Of a stretch of 36,637 nucleotides of DNA, positions 1-6,256 are shown one piece after another. The DNA is from a virus. The notes beneath the pieces were generated by a model, which ran no database searches, was not told the origin of the DNA, and was given only the letters and a program-made list of their open reading frames with translations. Numbering within the stretch: the stretch's first letter is position 1; each line of letters starts with the position of its first letter. The stretch lies in IMG/VR virus record IMGVR_UViG_3300032093_000403, positions 1-36,637 of that record. The stretch is one strand, 5' to 3'. Both the position numbers and the translations under genes were made by a program.

Positions 1-1113
1 GCCATCCCCACCCTTCTTCGGCGGCTGCACATTGGTGATCGGTCCATGCGTCTCAACCACCCCTGCAAAGTCCAGCACCAGGCAATGGTCGGCATGGCTC
101 TTGGGCCGCATGCCTCGCCCTGCCATTTGCACGTAAAGGCTGGCGCTCATGGTTGGGCGCAGCATGGCAATCAAGTCAATGTCAGGATAATCAAAGCCTG
201 TGGTCAGCACATTGGCATTGGTCAGTGCTCGCAAGTGACCGGCCTTGTAGTCAGATAAGATCTGCTCGCGCTCTTTCTTTGGTGTTTCGCCTGTCACGCA
301 CTCAGCCGCCACACCATTGGCATTCAAGACATCGCACACCCGCTGGGCATGCTTGACTCCGGTGCAAAAGAATAGCCAAGCCTTGCGCTCGCCTGCCAAG
401 TCAATTACCTCGCGCACTACACGCTCGTTGTTGTCATCAGTGTCAACTGCTGCCTGTAACTCGCTCTCGATAAACTCTCCGCCCCTTTTATGGACCGCGC
501 TGGTATCAAAGCGCTGGCGGGTAATCTTGCTGCGCAAGGTAGCCAAGTAACCTTTGAAGACCAGCTCCTCGATGCTGACCGGCTCAATCAAGGCATCAAA
601 AAGCGCAGGCTTATCGGTAATCAACCCGTGGCCCAATCTGTAAGGTGTGGCCGTTAAGCCTACCACCCGCAGCTTTGGATTGATGGCCATCAGCTCACCT
701 AGGAACTCTCGGTAACCGCCCTCGTCCTTGTGATTGACTAGGTGGCACTCGTCAATTACTACCAGATCAATGTGGCCAATCTGCTTTGCCTTCTTACGCA
801 CCGACTGGATGCCTGCAAAGGTAATCGGCTCACCCAACTGCCTTTTGCCAATGCTGGCCGAGTAGATACCCAGCGGTGCACCAGGCCAATGCAAGCGCAT
901 TTTTTCAGCATTCTGCTCAATCAATTCTTTGACATGGGTAAGCATTAGAATCTGCGTCTCTGGCCAGCTTTGCAGTGCATCCTTGCACAGTGCTGCTACG
1001 ATATGGCTCTTGCCAGATCCGGTGGGCAACACCAAGCATGGGTTGCCTTTGTTGCCTGCCTCAAACCATGCATATAGCTGGTCAATGGCTCTTTGTTGAT
1101 AGTCACGAAGCAT
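1..1113 (-). CDS. SF2 DNA/RNA helicase, allele A (truncated by window edge)
   Basis: This is the N-terminal 371 codons of a superfamily 2 helicase whose full-length version lies at 33841-35442. Position x here aligns with x+34329 there over the whole length without net indels. Counting by eye, about 20 of the first 360 bases differ (roughly 94% identity), many at codon third positions. The part present corresponds to the whole ATPase core (Walker A, DECH box, motif VI) and stops just before the C-terminal zinc ribbon. Translation starts at the ATG whose complement is 1111-1113, overlapping the upstream gene end by 11 bases, exactly as in the other copy. It is probably the same locus from a second strain rather than a true paralogue. 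Confidence 0.85.
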   Translation of the reverse strand, partial: MLRDYQQRAIDQLYAWFEAGNKGNPCLVLPTGSGKSHIVAALCKDALQSWPETQILMLTHVKELIEQNAEKMRLHWPGAPLGIYSASIGKRQLGEPITFAGIQSVRKKAKQIGHIDLVVIDECHLVNHKDEGGYREFLGELMAINPKLRVVGLTATPYRLGHGLITDKPALFDALIEPVSIEELVFKGYLATLRSKITRQRFDTSAVHKRGGEFIESELQAAVDTDDNNERVVREVIDLAGERKAWLFFCTGVKHAQRVCDVLNANGVAAECVTGETPKKEREQILSDYKAGHLRALTNANVLTTGFDYPDIDLIAMLRPTMSASLYVQMAGRGMRPKSHADHCLVLDFAGVVETHGPITNVQPPKKGGDG

Positions 1114-1486
1114 TAACATGATCCAATCTTGTCAGCAAAAACAGCAGCGCCAGCTGAATGCTCTGCGGTACTTTCTGCCGGTTCGCTTTGTAATTGCACA
1201 GGGTCGCTTCAGTGACGCCAAGTTTTTCACACAGCTGCAAGTTCTTGAGTTGCAACGTGCGCTGAATCTTGCGTACATCTGCGCCTCTCATAGCTGGCAC
1301 ATACCCTTCAGCCTGCGCCAAGTCGGTCAGTCGCTGTTGCGCTTGCAGGACTTCTGGCGATATACAGTCTTCGCTGCGGCGCGGTGTGTTGAAGTATGAG
1401 TTTTTCATTTTAGTGCCTCCACAATTCGGGCATCCGTACTTGCCCAGGTAATCAGGAAAATCGTATTTGCAGTATTTGCAGATCAT
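1103..1486 (-). CDS. Zinc-ribbon plus helix-turn-helix protein
   Basis: A 127-residue protein with an N-terminal four-cysteine zinc ribbon (C3, C6, C19, C22) followed by a helix-turn-helix-like segment around residues 78-108 (LCEKLGVTEATLCNYKANRQ). The architecture resembles the type II toxin-antitoxin MqsA/YgiT-like or XRE-type regulators, but no toxin partner is visible. The last 11 bases overlap the start of the helicase gene, so the two are probably translated together. The Shine-Dalgarno is weak because a GC-rich hairpin sits directly upstream of the ATG. The allele at 35432-36339 has two different genes in this place. DNA-binding regulator is an inference; the family is not certain. Confidence 0.7.
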   Translation of the reverse strand: MICKYCKYDFPDYLGKYGCPNCGGTKMKNSYFNTPRRSEDCISPEVLQAQQRLTDLAQAEGYVPAMRGADVRKIQRTLQLKNLQLCEKLGVTEATLCNYKANRQKVPQSIQLALLFLLTRLDHVNAS

Positions 1487-1493
1487 GGTGTTA

Positions 1494-1509
1494 CCCGGCT
1501 TGCGCCAGG
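1494..1509 (-). other. Imperfect GC hairpin at gene start
   Basis: Inverted repeat CCCGGC-TTGC-GCCAGG with one mismatch, ending 8 bases upstream of the ATG of the zinc-ribbon/HTH gene. Its first 13 bases (CCCGGCTTGCGCC) recur exactly at 1781-1793, also in a gene leader. It may modulate translation or stabilise mRNA; no T-run follows on the minus strand, so it is not an intrinsic terminator for these genes. Confidence 0.4.
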
Positions 1510-1518
1510 CGAGTTAAT

Positions 1519-1758
1519 TTACCAGCTAGAGTAATGATCGGATGACAGGCGGCGGTTTGCTGCGTCCTCGGCATCAATCGCCAGATCGGCTTCCATCTGA
1601 GCGATACGCTGATCTTCGGCTGCGCGTTCTGCCGGGCTAAGGCATGACAGGAAAAAGGCGTAAGCGCGGCTTTCTTCGCACTGGTCGAACGCTTTAAGCA
1701 TTTGGCCAAGTTCGTTAATGACTGCAATGCGGTGGTCGGCTGTGTATGTAATCTGCAT
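1519..1758 (-). CDS. Small protein of unknown function (79 aa)
   Basis: A 79-residue protein starting MQITYTADHRIAVINELGQM, with an acidic, alanine-rich helical second half (residues 40-70). The ATG at 1758 is preferred over upstream starts because GGAG lies 8 bases before it on the minus strand. No domain is recognised. It occurs only in allele A of the variable locus next to the helicase, between two GC hairpins. The composition and short length are typical of early accessory phage proteins; nothing in it supports a function. Confidence 0.6.
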   Translation of the reverse strand: MQITYTADHRIAVINELGQMLKAFDQCEESRAYAFFLSCLSPAERAAEDQRIAQMEADLAIDAEDAANRRLSSDHYSSW

Positions 1759-1779
1759 TGTATATTCTCCGATAGTGAT

Positions 1780-1797
1780 GCCCGGCTTGCGCCGGGC
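1780..1797 (-). other. Perfect GC hairpin in intergenic leader
   Basis: Perfect inverted repeat GCCCGGC-TTGC-GCCGGGC (7-bp stem, 4-base loop) between the 89-aa gene and the 79-aa gene. Read on the plus strand it is followed by GGTTTTATTA and would look like a terminator of antisense transcription. Read on the minus strand, the sense strand of the genes, it lies in the leader of the 79-aa gene without a T-run. It shares 13 identical bases with the hairpin at 1494. Confidence 0.5.
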
Positions 1798-1804
1798 GGT
1801 TTTA

Positions 1805-2074
1805 TTAGAATCCGATATGTCTGAAGTTGCTCGGTTTAGCGTATCCACCATTCCCGCGCATACCGTGATAGCGGATATCGCTTGCGTCGTTCAGATTGTA
1901 TTCGCCAGAATCGTTAGCGTTGAACGTAGCCCAGCCGGTGTGCTGCTTTTTGCCAGCAATCGTTGTCATTGTTAGGCCAGAGATGGTAGCAATCTTTGAA
2001 TTCATACGCTCCCAAATGAATGCCGTCACTTCCTTAGTTTCGCTGCCTATCGTTAGCTTTACAGTTGCACGCAT
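1805..2074 (-). CDS. Small protein of unknown function (89 aa)
   Basis: An 89-residue protein starting MRATVKLTIGSETKEVTAFI. The start at 2074 is supported by AGGGG six bases upstream on the minus strand; the open frame extends further but without a better signal. The N-terminal half alternates hydrophobic and polar residues like a small beta-rich fold, and the C-terminal half is rich in Gly, Asn, Tyr and His. No family is recognised. It is the first gene after a 120-bp AT-rich gap containing a palindrome, so it may be separately controlled. Only allele A carries it. Confidence 0.6.
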   Translation of the reverse strand: MRATVKLTIGSETKEVTAFIWERMNSKIATISGLTMTTIAGKKQHTGWATFNANDSGEYNLNDASDIRYHGMRGNGGYAKPSNFRHIGF

Positions 2075-2194
2075 TTTTATCCCCTGGTTAGTGACGCTGC
2101 AATATGCTGCGTCCATGTAGAGATAATAGACTAAAATCATTTTAGTGTGTTTGATTGTTTCTATCGAATAGACCAGATTAATAGTTATAAATTA
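2075..2194 (-). promoter_or_regulatory. AT-rich intergenic region with candidate operator
   Basis: A 120-bp non-coding gap in an otherwise tightly packed minus-strand operon. It is strongly AT-rich and contains a perfect palindrome, ACTAAAAT-C-ATTTTAGT (2130-2146). A TATTAT hexamer (complement of 2122-2127) lies just downstream of the palindrome in the minus direction and could be a -10 element, though no good -35 is visible. A repressor or activator site controlling the 89-, 79- and 127-aa genes is a reasonable inference. Confidence 0.4.
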
Positions 2195-2539
2195 TTAAAT
2201 AATATTTTTTGTTTTTAATATGGCTTCAATGGCACGGGCAAATGCAAGATTGTCAACACGCGCTTCCCAAAGCAAACTCTTGATCTCCTCGTCGGTCAGC
2301 CCAACCCACTCGCGCTCACTGCACTTAACGCAGTACAGCGCCCACCCTTCCGATGCTTGCTTGCCGCATCCGGCGCAACCTTCTTCATTCTGTGACTTTC
2401 CAAAGCCCGCCTTTGAATAATCCGGTTCAGGCTGTTTATTCAGTGTGTTTATCACGCGCTGTATCAGGGCGTTTGTTATCTCGGGTTTCTCAATTGCCGT
2501 GGTCAGTATCTCAACCAGCCTTTGGTTTGTAACAATCAT
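2195..2539 (-). CDS. Small modular protein with zinc knuckle and C-terminal LTDEEI module
   Basis: A 114-residue protein. The ATG at 2539 has GGGGAG five bases upstream and overlaps the stop of the previous gene (ATGA). The middle has a CxxC-x11-CxxC zinc site (C55, C58, C70, C73). The C-terminal 35 residues, beginning [19 protein letters not shown], are nearly the same as the end of the 195-aa protein at 35432-36019, whose N-terminal part is unrelated. This shows a shared exchangeable module. Function unknown; a role in early take-over of the host is possible but only a guess. Confidence 0.7.
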   Translation of the reverse strand: MIVTNQRLVEILTTAIEKPEITNALIQRVINTLNKQPEPDYSKAGFGKSQNEEGCAGCGKQASEGWALYCVKCSEREWVGLTDEEIKSLLWEARVDNLAFARAIEAILKTKNII

Positions 2540-2793
2540 TGTTCTCCCCTTGCGCGGATAGCGTCGGCACATTCCTGATTGTCACGATATTTGTATTCGC
2601 TGCAATCATCAGTGATCTGAATTTCATCAACCGGCTGTTCGCACACCTTCGCACACGCCTCGCGTTCGGCTTGTACCGTTGGCTGTTCTGCATAAAGCGG
2701 TTGCCACGCTGCTCTCTCCTCTGACCTTGTGCTGGGTGAATCAGAATAACTCCAGCGACCGTTGCGAAATATTCTCCAAATCGCTGGCTTCAT
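2536..2793 (-). CDS. Small modular early protein (85 aa), allele A
   Basis: An 85-residue protein starting [18 protein letters not shown]. Residues 1-34 form a Trp-rich module ending WQPLYAE. Residues 42-82 form a second module with EREACAKVCE and ADAIRAR. Its counterpart at 36336-36560 matches the first half closely and diverges in the middle, keeping the IRAR end. Start and stop codons overlap the neighbours (ATGA at both ends), implying translational coupling. Both modules are, to my knowledge, common in phage early proteins without a known role. Confidence 0.75.
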   Translation of the reverse strand: MKPAIWRIFRNGRWSYSDSPSTRSEERAAWQPLYAEQPTVQAEREACAKVCEQPVDEIQITDDCSEYKYRDNQECADAIRARGEQ

Positions 2794-2870
2794 TGTTTGC
2801 CTCTTAATTTTATAATTCGTGCAGCCATAAACCAGCCCTCATTTTCAAGTAACTTTGCGCACTGCTCTCG
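2744..2870. repeat. 127-bp exact direct repeat, internal copy
   Basis: These 127 bases are identical to the last 127 bases of the window (36511-36637); the preceding bases differ (A at 2743, T at 36510). The repeat covers the start of the 85/74-aa genes and the end of the 76-aa gene. See the findings: it most likely marks the point where the assembly closes on itself. Confidence 0.95.
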
Positions 2871-3020
2871 CTCATCCTGCACACTATTGACCAATACTTT
2901 GGCCCAGCTCTCAACGATCTGCATATCAAGCTCAACCAGCAAGTCTTCTATTGTGTCCCCATGCCCAGTGGCATAGCCGCGCTGCATCATCCATTGAGCC
3001 AATGTCTCTTTGTCACTCAT
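2790..3020 (-). CDS. Small modular early protein (76 aa)
   Basis: A 76-residue protein starting MSDKETLAQWMMQRGYATGH. GGGG lies six bases upstream of the ATG at 3020; an adjacent ATG at 3023 is an alternative. The C-terminal half has the DEREQCAKLLE...AARIIKLRG pattern, which matches the EREACAKV...AIRAR module of the neighbouring 85- and 74-aa proteins. The gene overlaps both neighbours. Its last 27 codons are repeated at the right end of the window. Function unknown. Confidence 0.7.
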   Translation of the reverse strand: MSDKETLAQWMMQRGYATGHGDTIEDLLVELDMQIVESWAKVLVNSVQDEREQCAKLLENEGWFMAARIIKLRGKQ

Positions 3021-3288
3021 CATCTTCCCCTTTCTCATATTCCCAAATGGCATTCTCTAAAGCCTTCTGAGCCATTGGAGCGTCTTCCATAATTACTGGC
3101 ACGTTTGGCGATTCAATATATTGCTCTAACACCAGCAAGCCCAACATTGCAGCAAAGTACAATTTGTCAGACAGATCTTGATGAACTAAGGGTGTGACCA
3201 CCACATCAACTGGCATCTCCTCTGGCTCGTTAAGCTCGAACCAAACAGCCTGGTCGTTCTCAAGCATCCATGCAATTGGTTTATTCAT
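3013..3288 (-). CDS. Small modular early protein (91 aa)
   Basis: A 91-residue acidic protein starting MNKPIAWMLENDQAVWFE; the PxAWM opening is the same motif seen in the other small early proteins of this phage. The centre (YFAAMLGLLVLEQYI) is a hydrophobic or amphipathic helix, and the C-terminus is strongly acidic (EYEKGEDDE). The ATG overlaps the stop of the exonuclease gene (ATGA), so it is co-translated with it. No family is recognised beyond the shared motif. Confidence 0.7.
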   Translation of the reverse strand: MNKPIAWMLENDQAVWFELNEPEEMPVDVVVTPLVHQDLSDKLYFAAMLGLLVLEQYIESPNVPVIMEDAPMAQKALENAIWEYEKGEDDE

Positions 3289-4313
3289 CCCACAATCCTC
3301 GCATTAAACTCCCGTCTAAATTCCATCGCAAACTCGTCTGGGTTGGCACACACATCAGGATTAGCCAAGATTTCTTTCGATCCAAAAACGTGCATATCCG
3401 GCTCACCGTTAATCACATCCTTGCCATTAATAACGTAAATGGCCTGCCACCCGTTCTCGCTTTCCTTGCGCTGGTACGGCACAAGATCAGGATGCAACAC
3501 ATGGCTGTCGCAACCTTCACGTTGCCATTCAATCGGGATGCCATCCGATTCATGTCTCTCGCATCTCCAACTGCTATCTTCCTTGGCCGTTGAATGGGCG
3601 CATGTGCGGCAGTTAACATGTTTGGTGGTTTTGGTCTGGTGGCAAAACTCATGCGCTGCGCAGAACTTGCATTGATACCAAGATGGGTCGGTGCTAATCG
3701 GTGGCGGCAGGCGGTCAGACAAGGTGATGCGGTGACCGCGCTGGATGAGTTTCTCAGCCGTTTCCTTGTCATACTTTACGCGCTCGGTATAGATGCGGTC
3801 ATCGTCCTTGCAGATGGCCACATATAGTGCTCGATCAATCTTGGTGCCATGCATATAAGCCTGCATCTGGCCATAGTGCATGGGCTTGGATTTTTCCACC
3901 CCTTCTTTGACCATCTCGTCAAAAGACTTCTTGCTGTGGGTTTTGAACTCCACCACATGCCGAGCTTTGGGCGCTTCGGGCACGCCACTCTCAGCAATCC
4001 CGTCCAAGCTGCCTGAAACGTGCGCACCGAAGTCCACCCTTGTCTGCTTGCCGCTACCGTTGCGAATATCAATCCCGATGGCACGAAGATCGTTGATTAA
4101 TGTCGTTTCTTCAAGTTGGCCCCTGCGGAAAAGCCGCAAGATCCGCCCAGAAAATTGCTCTTGTACAGCCCAGCGAAATGACAGCCAGAGCCATCTGTCA
4201 CAGGGATGACCCAAGGTTGACGCACCCAGATGAGGCCGAGGAGGCTCATTTTTTGTCTCATGGTGCTTGTCAATCAGCGCAGAAATGCTATTCTCTGAAT
4301 TGGGGATTTTCAT
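3285..4313 (-). CDS. Cas4/RecB-like PD-(D/E)XK exonuclease with probable Fe-S cluster
   Basis: A 342-residue nuclease of the PD-(D/E)XK superfamily. Visible residues are C38, E69/E70, D104 in GSLDG, E122 and K124 in VEFKTH, and the QMQAYM motif (Q149, Y153). C38 together with C215, C218 and C224 gives the one-plus-three cysteine layout of the 4Fe-4S 'iron staple' known from Cas4 and AddB. A further cysteine cluster (C235, C238, C251) follows. It lies in the leftward operon after the ssDNA-binding protein and Sak4-like recombinase, so it probably resects DNA ends for phage recombination. A GGAG Shine-Dalgarno precedes the ATG. Fe-S binding is inferred from the pattern only. Confidence 0.88.
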   Translation of the reverse strand: MKIPNSENSISALIDKHHETKNEPPRPHLGASTLGHPCDRWLWLSFRWAVQEQFSGRILRLFRRGQLEETTLINDLRAIGIDIRNGSGKQTRVDFGAHVSGSLDGIAESGVPEAPKARHVVEFKTHSKKSFDEMVKEGVEKSKPMHYGQMQAYMHGTKIDRALYVAICKDDDRIYTERVKYDKETAEKLIQRGHRITLSDRLPPPISTDPSWYQCKFCAAHEFCHQTKTTKHVNCRTCAHSTAKEDSSWRCERHESDGIPIEWQREGCDSHVLHPDLVPYQRKESENGWQAIYVINGKDVINGEPDMHVFGSKEILANPDVCANPDEFAMEFRREFNARIVG

Positions 4314-4338
4314 TATCTCTACTCCTTCGTGTTGTTTT

Positions 4339-4371
4339 GCCCAGGTCTGCCAAAGCAGCCTGGGCTTTTTT
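4339..4371 (+). terminator. Rightward-oriented terminator-like hairpin inside the leftward operon
   Basis: GCCCAGG (4339-4345) pairs with CCTGGGC (4359-4365), and CTGC pairs with GCAG around a CAAA loop with one bulged T; a run of six T follows on the plus strand. The genes on both sides are on the minus strand, so this would end antisense (rightward) transcription. On the sense strand the same hairpin lies between the ssDNA-binding protein and exonuclease genes, where it could act as an mRNA-stabilising stem. Confidence 0.6.
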
Positions 4372-4372
4372 C

Positions 4373-4861
4373 TTACTTCTTAGCCCAAGGCGGTGCGGCC
4401 TTCGCAGTTGCTGGTGCCGCAGCCTTTGGTGTTGCAGGGCTGGCCGCAGGTGCTGGGCTGCCTGACACAGATTTAAAGCCTTTGATCTCGTTGCTGGAAC
4501 CGTACTGCGGGTCATCCTTGATTTCCAGCTTAATGCAGATCTGGCCACCAATTAGCTGGTCAGTGTCAGTTACCTTAGCCAGCCCAATAGCTCGCATGAT
4601 CTCCCCCAGTTGCTGCCTGCCAATCTCCTCGGCCTTTGCACTTGGGTTCTTGATGTTGAGGTTGCCAAACACCACCCGACCCTGATGGGATGGGCCAGTG
4701 ATGTCGTATCGGAGCTTGATGTACTGGCCATTGCCTGCCTTCGTATCTTTCAGCTCTGCCTGAGTGATAGTCGCTGTATACCAGCCTGCTGGCAGAGGCT
4801 CAAAGTTGCTAGTGCCTTGCGGCAGCTCGTTTACGTCAAAACTTTCTTCTAAAAATGCCAT
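4373..4861 (-). CDS. DUF669-family single-stranded DNA-binding protein
   Basis: A 162-residue protein beginning MAFLEESFDVNEL. The core, about residues 20-125 (PAGWYTATITQAELKDTK, YIKLRYDITGP, RVVFGNLNI), matches the DUF669 phage family, which is regarded as an SSB-like OB-fold protein. The tail from residue 130 is low-complexity Pro/Ala/Lys ending PPWAKK, comparable to the flexible C-terminal tails of SSBs but without their usual acidic tip. It is preceded by AAGGAG, six bases from the ATG. It sits between the DUF7173-like gene and the exonuclease, the usual company of Sak4-type recombination modules. Confidence 0.85.
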   Translation of the reverse strand: MAFLEESFDVNELPQGTSNFEPLPAGWYTATITQAELKDTKAGNGQYIKLRYDITGPSHQGRVVFGNLNIKNPSAKAEEIGRQQLGEIMRAIGLAKVTDTDQLIGGQICIKLEIKDDPQYGSSNEIKGFKSVSGSPAPAASPATPKAAAPATAKAAPPWAKK

Positions 4862-4864
4862 GAT

Positions 4865-5278
4865 TTACTCCTTGGGGGTAATTTTGAAAGATGGTCTACC
4901 GGCTTCGGCTGTGATGGCCGCAGACAGTGGTCTGGTAATGTCATCGCTGGCAGCTTTCCACACAGCCATGTTTATCTCAGGCTTCCACCGAAAAAGTCTG
5001 GATAAATGGTCACCCAGTCCATGCTCGGCAGCAAGCTCCTGCAATTTGTCCGAGTCGATCTTGCGATTGATTCGGCCTTGAATCTTGATGGTAAAAAGAT
5101 CAGGTGCAACTGTCTCAGTGCCTTCAAGGTTTTCTGCAATGCCTGCCAAAGACTTAATTCTGTCTTCGATTTTGCGGCGGTCGTTGGTAGCTTGATCCTC
5201 ATTTTGTTTGGCTTCCAACCACAAGCCAGACAATTTATTGAGGTCATCCAAGCCTTTCAGATCTTCTTCGATTGTCAT
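4865..5278 (-). CDS. Conserved phage recombination-module protein (DUF7173-like)
   Basis: A 137-residue protein, helical at the N-terminus (residues 1-45, charged, probable coiled coil) with a C-terminal half containing IKIQGRINRKIDSDKLQEL and LFRWKPEINMAVWKA. This pattern recalls the DUF7173 family commonly found beside Sak4-like ATPases and DUF669 proteins; the assignment is from memory of the family. The ATG overlaps the stop of the upstream ATPase by one base (TAATG) with GGAGG upstream, so it is co-translated. Biochemical role unknown. Confidence 0.65.
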   Translation of the reverse strand: MTIEEDLKGLDDLNKLSGLWLEAKQNEDQATNDRRKIEDRIKSLAGIAENLEGTETVAPDLFTIKIQGRINRKIDSDKLQELAAEHGLGDHLSRLFRWKPEINMAVWKAASDDITRPLSAAITAEAGRPSFKITPKE

Positions 5279-5952
5279 TATTTGCCTCCGATCTTGGCAA
5301 TAATGTCACCCAAGTCTGGCGCTTCCCAAGTGTCGAGCTTGCCGCTGCGGTCTTTGGCAAGCCAAACCCCGTCGCTGTCGCACATCAAGGCTCGCTGCGT
5401 GTTGCCCTCAGCATCGCGTTCAACCCGCAGGGCCAGTACCTCATCAAAGAAGTAGGGCAGGCCTTGTGTCAGGCTTTTGCCAGGCATGCCAGGGTTGTAG
5501 AGCATCTTGCCCATCTCATCCTGCGACTTCTCCAGCTTGGCGCTCATGTAGACATGCTTGCCTGGCAGATCTCGGAAAGACCGGATCAGCTCCTGCATGG
5601 TGGTATTCATCTCACCGTAAGCTGCCCGCCCGTCCTTGTTCTTCTTCATCTCGTGGACCAGAACCACCTCGGCCACCTCGCTAATCGAATCCAATGCTAC
5701 CGACTGAAAGCCTGTTGCTTCCTTGCTGTCTCGGCACCAGGCATAAGCCTCGCGCAAGTCATCCATCGAAGCCACCTCAATATAGGGCAGGTCTGCGTCC
5801 TGTATGGACAGCAACCCACCCTCGGCTGAGAGGACGATGGGGTTGGGCAAGGATTTAATCAGGCTAGTTTTGCCTGCGCCTGCCTGCCCGTAGACCAGCA
5901 GTTTGACTCCGTTGGCGGTCAAGCCGCCCGTACTTTTTAAATTGATTGCCAT
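5278..5952 (-). CDS. Sak4-like RecA-fold ATPase (AAA_24), ssDNA annealing/recombinase
   Basis: A 224-residue P-loop ATPase. Walker A is GQAGAGKT at residues 22-29, and a Walker B-like strand SVALDS lies at about 84-89. The layout (short N-terminus, AEGG after the second strand, YMSAKLEK) is that of the AAA_24/Sak4 phage family, known to promote single-strand annealing with its cognate SSB. The start at 5952 is chosen because AAGGAG lies 8 bases upstream; the open frame continues upstream through the promoter region. It is the first gene of the leftward operon and would be made earliest from the promoter at 6009-6038. Confidence 0.88.
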   Translation of the reverse strand: MAINLKSTGGLTANGVKLLVYGQAGAGKTSLIKSLPNPIVLSAEGGLLSIQDADLPYIEVASMDDLREAYAWCRDSKEATGFQSVALDSISEVAEVVLVHEMKKNKDGRAAYGEMNTTMQELIRSFRDLPGKHVYMSAKLEKSQDEMGKMLYNPGMPGKSLTQGLPYFFDEVLALRVERDAEGNTQRALMCDSDGVWLAKDRSGKLDTWEAPDLGDIIAKIGGK

Positions 5953-6004
5953 TTTGGCACTCCTTATGTTGCTGCACCTTCGGCCTATTCCGTTCGTGCA
6001 GTGG

Positions 6005-6034
6005 TTGCATAATAAATCAAAATTGAGGTATATT
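6005..6034 (+). promoter_or_regulatory. Rightward sigma-70-type promoter (Pright)
   Basis: TTGCAT (6005-6010), 18-base spacer, TATATT (6029-6034). Transcription would begin near 6041, 33 bases before the ATG of the small HTH gene at 6074. It overlaps completely with the leftward promoter on the other strand. Confidence 0.55.
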
Positions 6035-6038
6035 GCAA
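6009..6038 (-). promoter_or_regulatory. Leftward sigma-70-type promoter (Pleft)
   Basis: Read on the minus strand: TTGCAA (complement of 6033-6038), 18-base spacer, TATTAT (complement of 6009-6014). Transcription would start near 6002, about 50 bases before the ATG of the Sak4-like gene. The -10 of each promoter overlaps the -35 of the other, so polymerase cannot occupy both. Confidence 0.55.
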
Positions 6039-6073
6039 GCACCCCCGAAAAAATATATTTGAAGGTGCTGATT

Positions 6074-6256
6074 ATGTTAACTATTGAGCAAATAAAGAAA
6101 CGGCTGGAAGATGCCAACCTTAAGCGGGTAGCTGAAAATGCCGGTGTGCATCCGGCTACGGTTTACCGATTCATGCAGGATGATTCCAAACCCTTGTACG
6201 AGACGGTCAAAGCCTTAAGCGACTACCTCTCGGACAAGGAGTTTGCAAATGGCTGA
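6074..6256 (+). CDS. Small helix-turn-helix regulator (Cro/CI-like)
   Basis: A 60-residue protein starting MLTIEQIKKRLEDANLKRVA. Residues 16-50 (LKRVAENAGVHPATVYRFMQ...ETVKALSDYL) have the spacing of an XRE/Cro-type helix-turn-helix. The ATG at 6074 follows a GAAGGTG sequence; the frame remains open upstream, but that extension crosses the promoters and would not be expressed. It is the first gene rightward of the overlapping divergent promoters and overlaps the primase-helicase start by 8 bases. It is therefore a good candidate for the repressor of one or both promoters, though the sequence alone does not prove this. Confidence 0.75.
   Translation: MLTIEQIKKRLEDANLKRVAENAGVHPATVYRFMQDDSKPLYETVKALSDYLSDKEFANG

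Noticed and set aside
1118-1399. Plus-strand frames opposite the zinc-ribbon/HTH gene
   Set aside because: The minus-strand protein has a clear zinc ribbon and coupling to the helicase; the plus frames have neither motifs nor signals.
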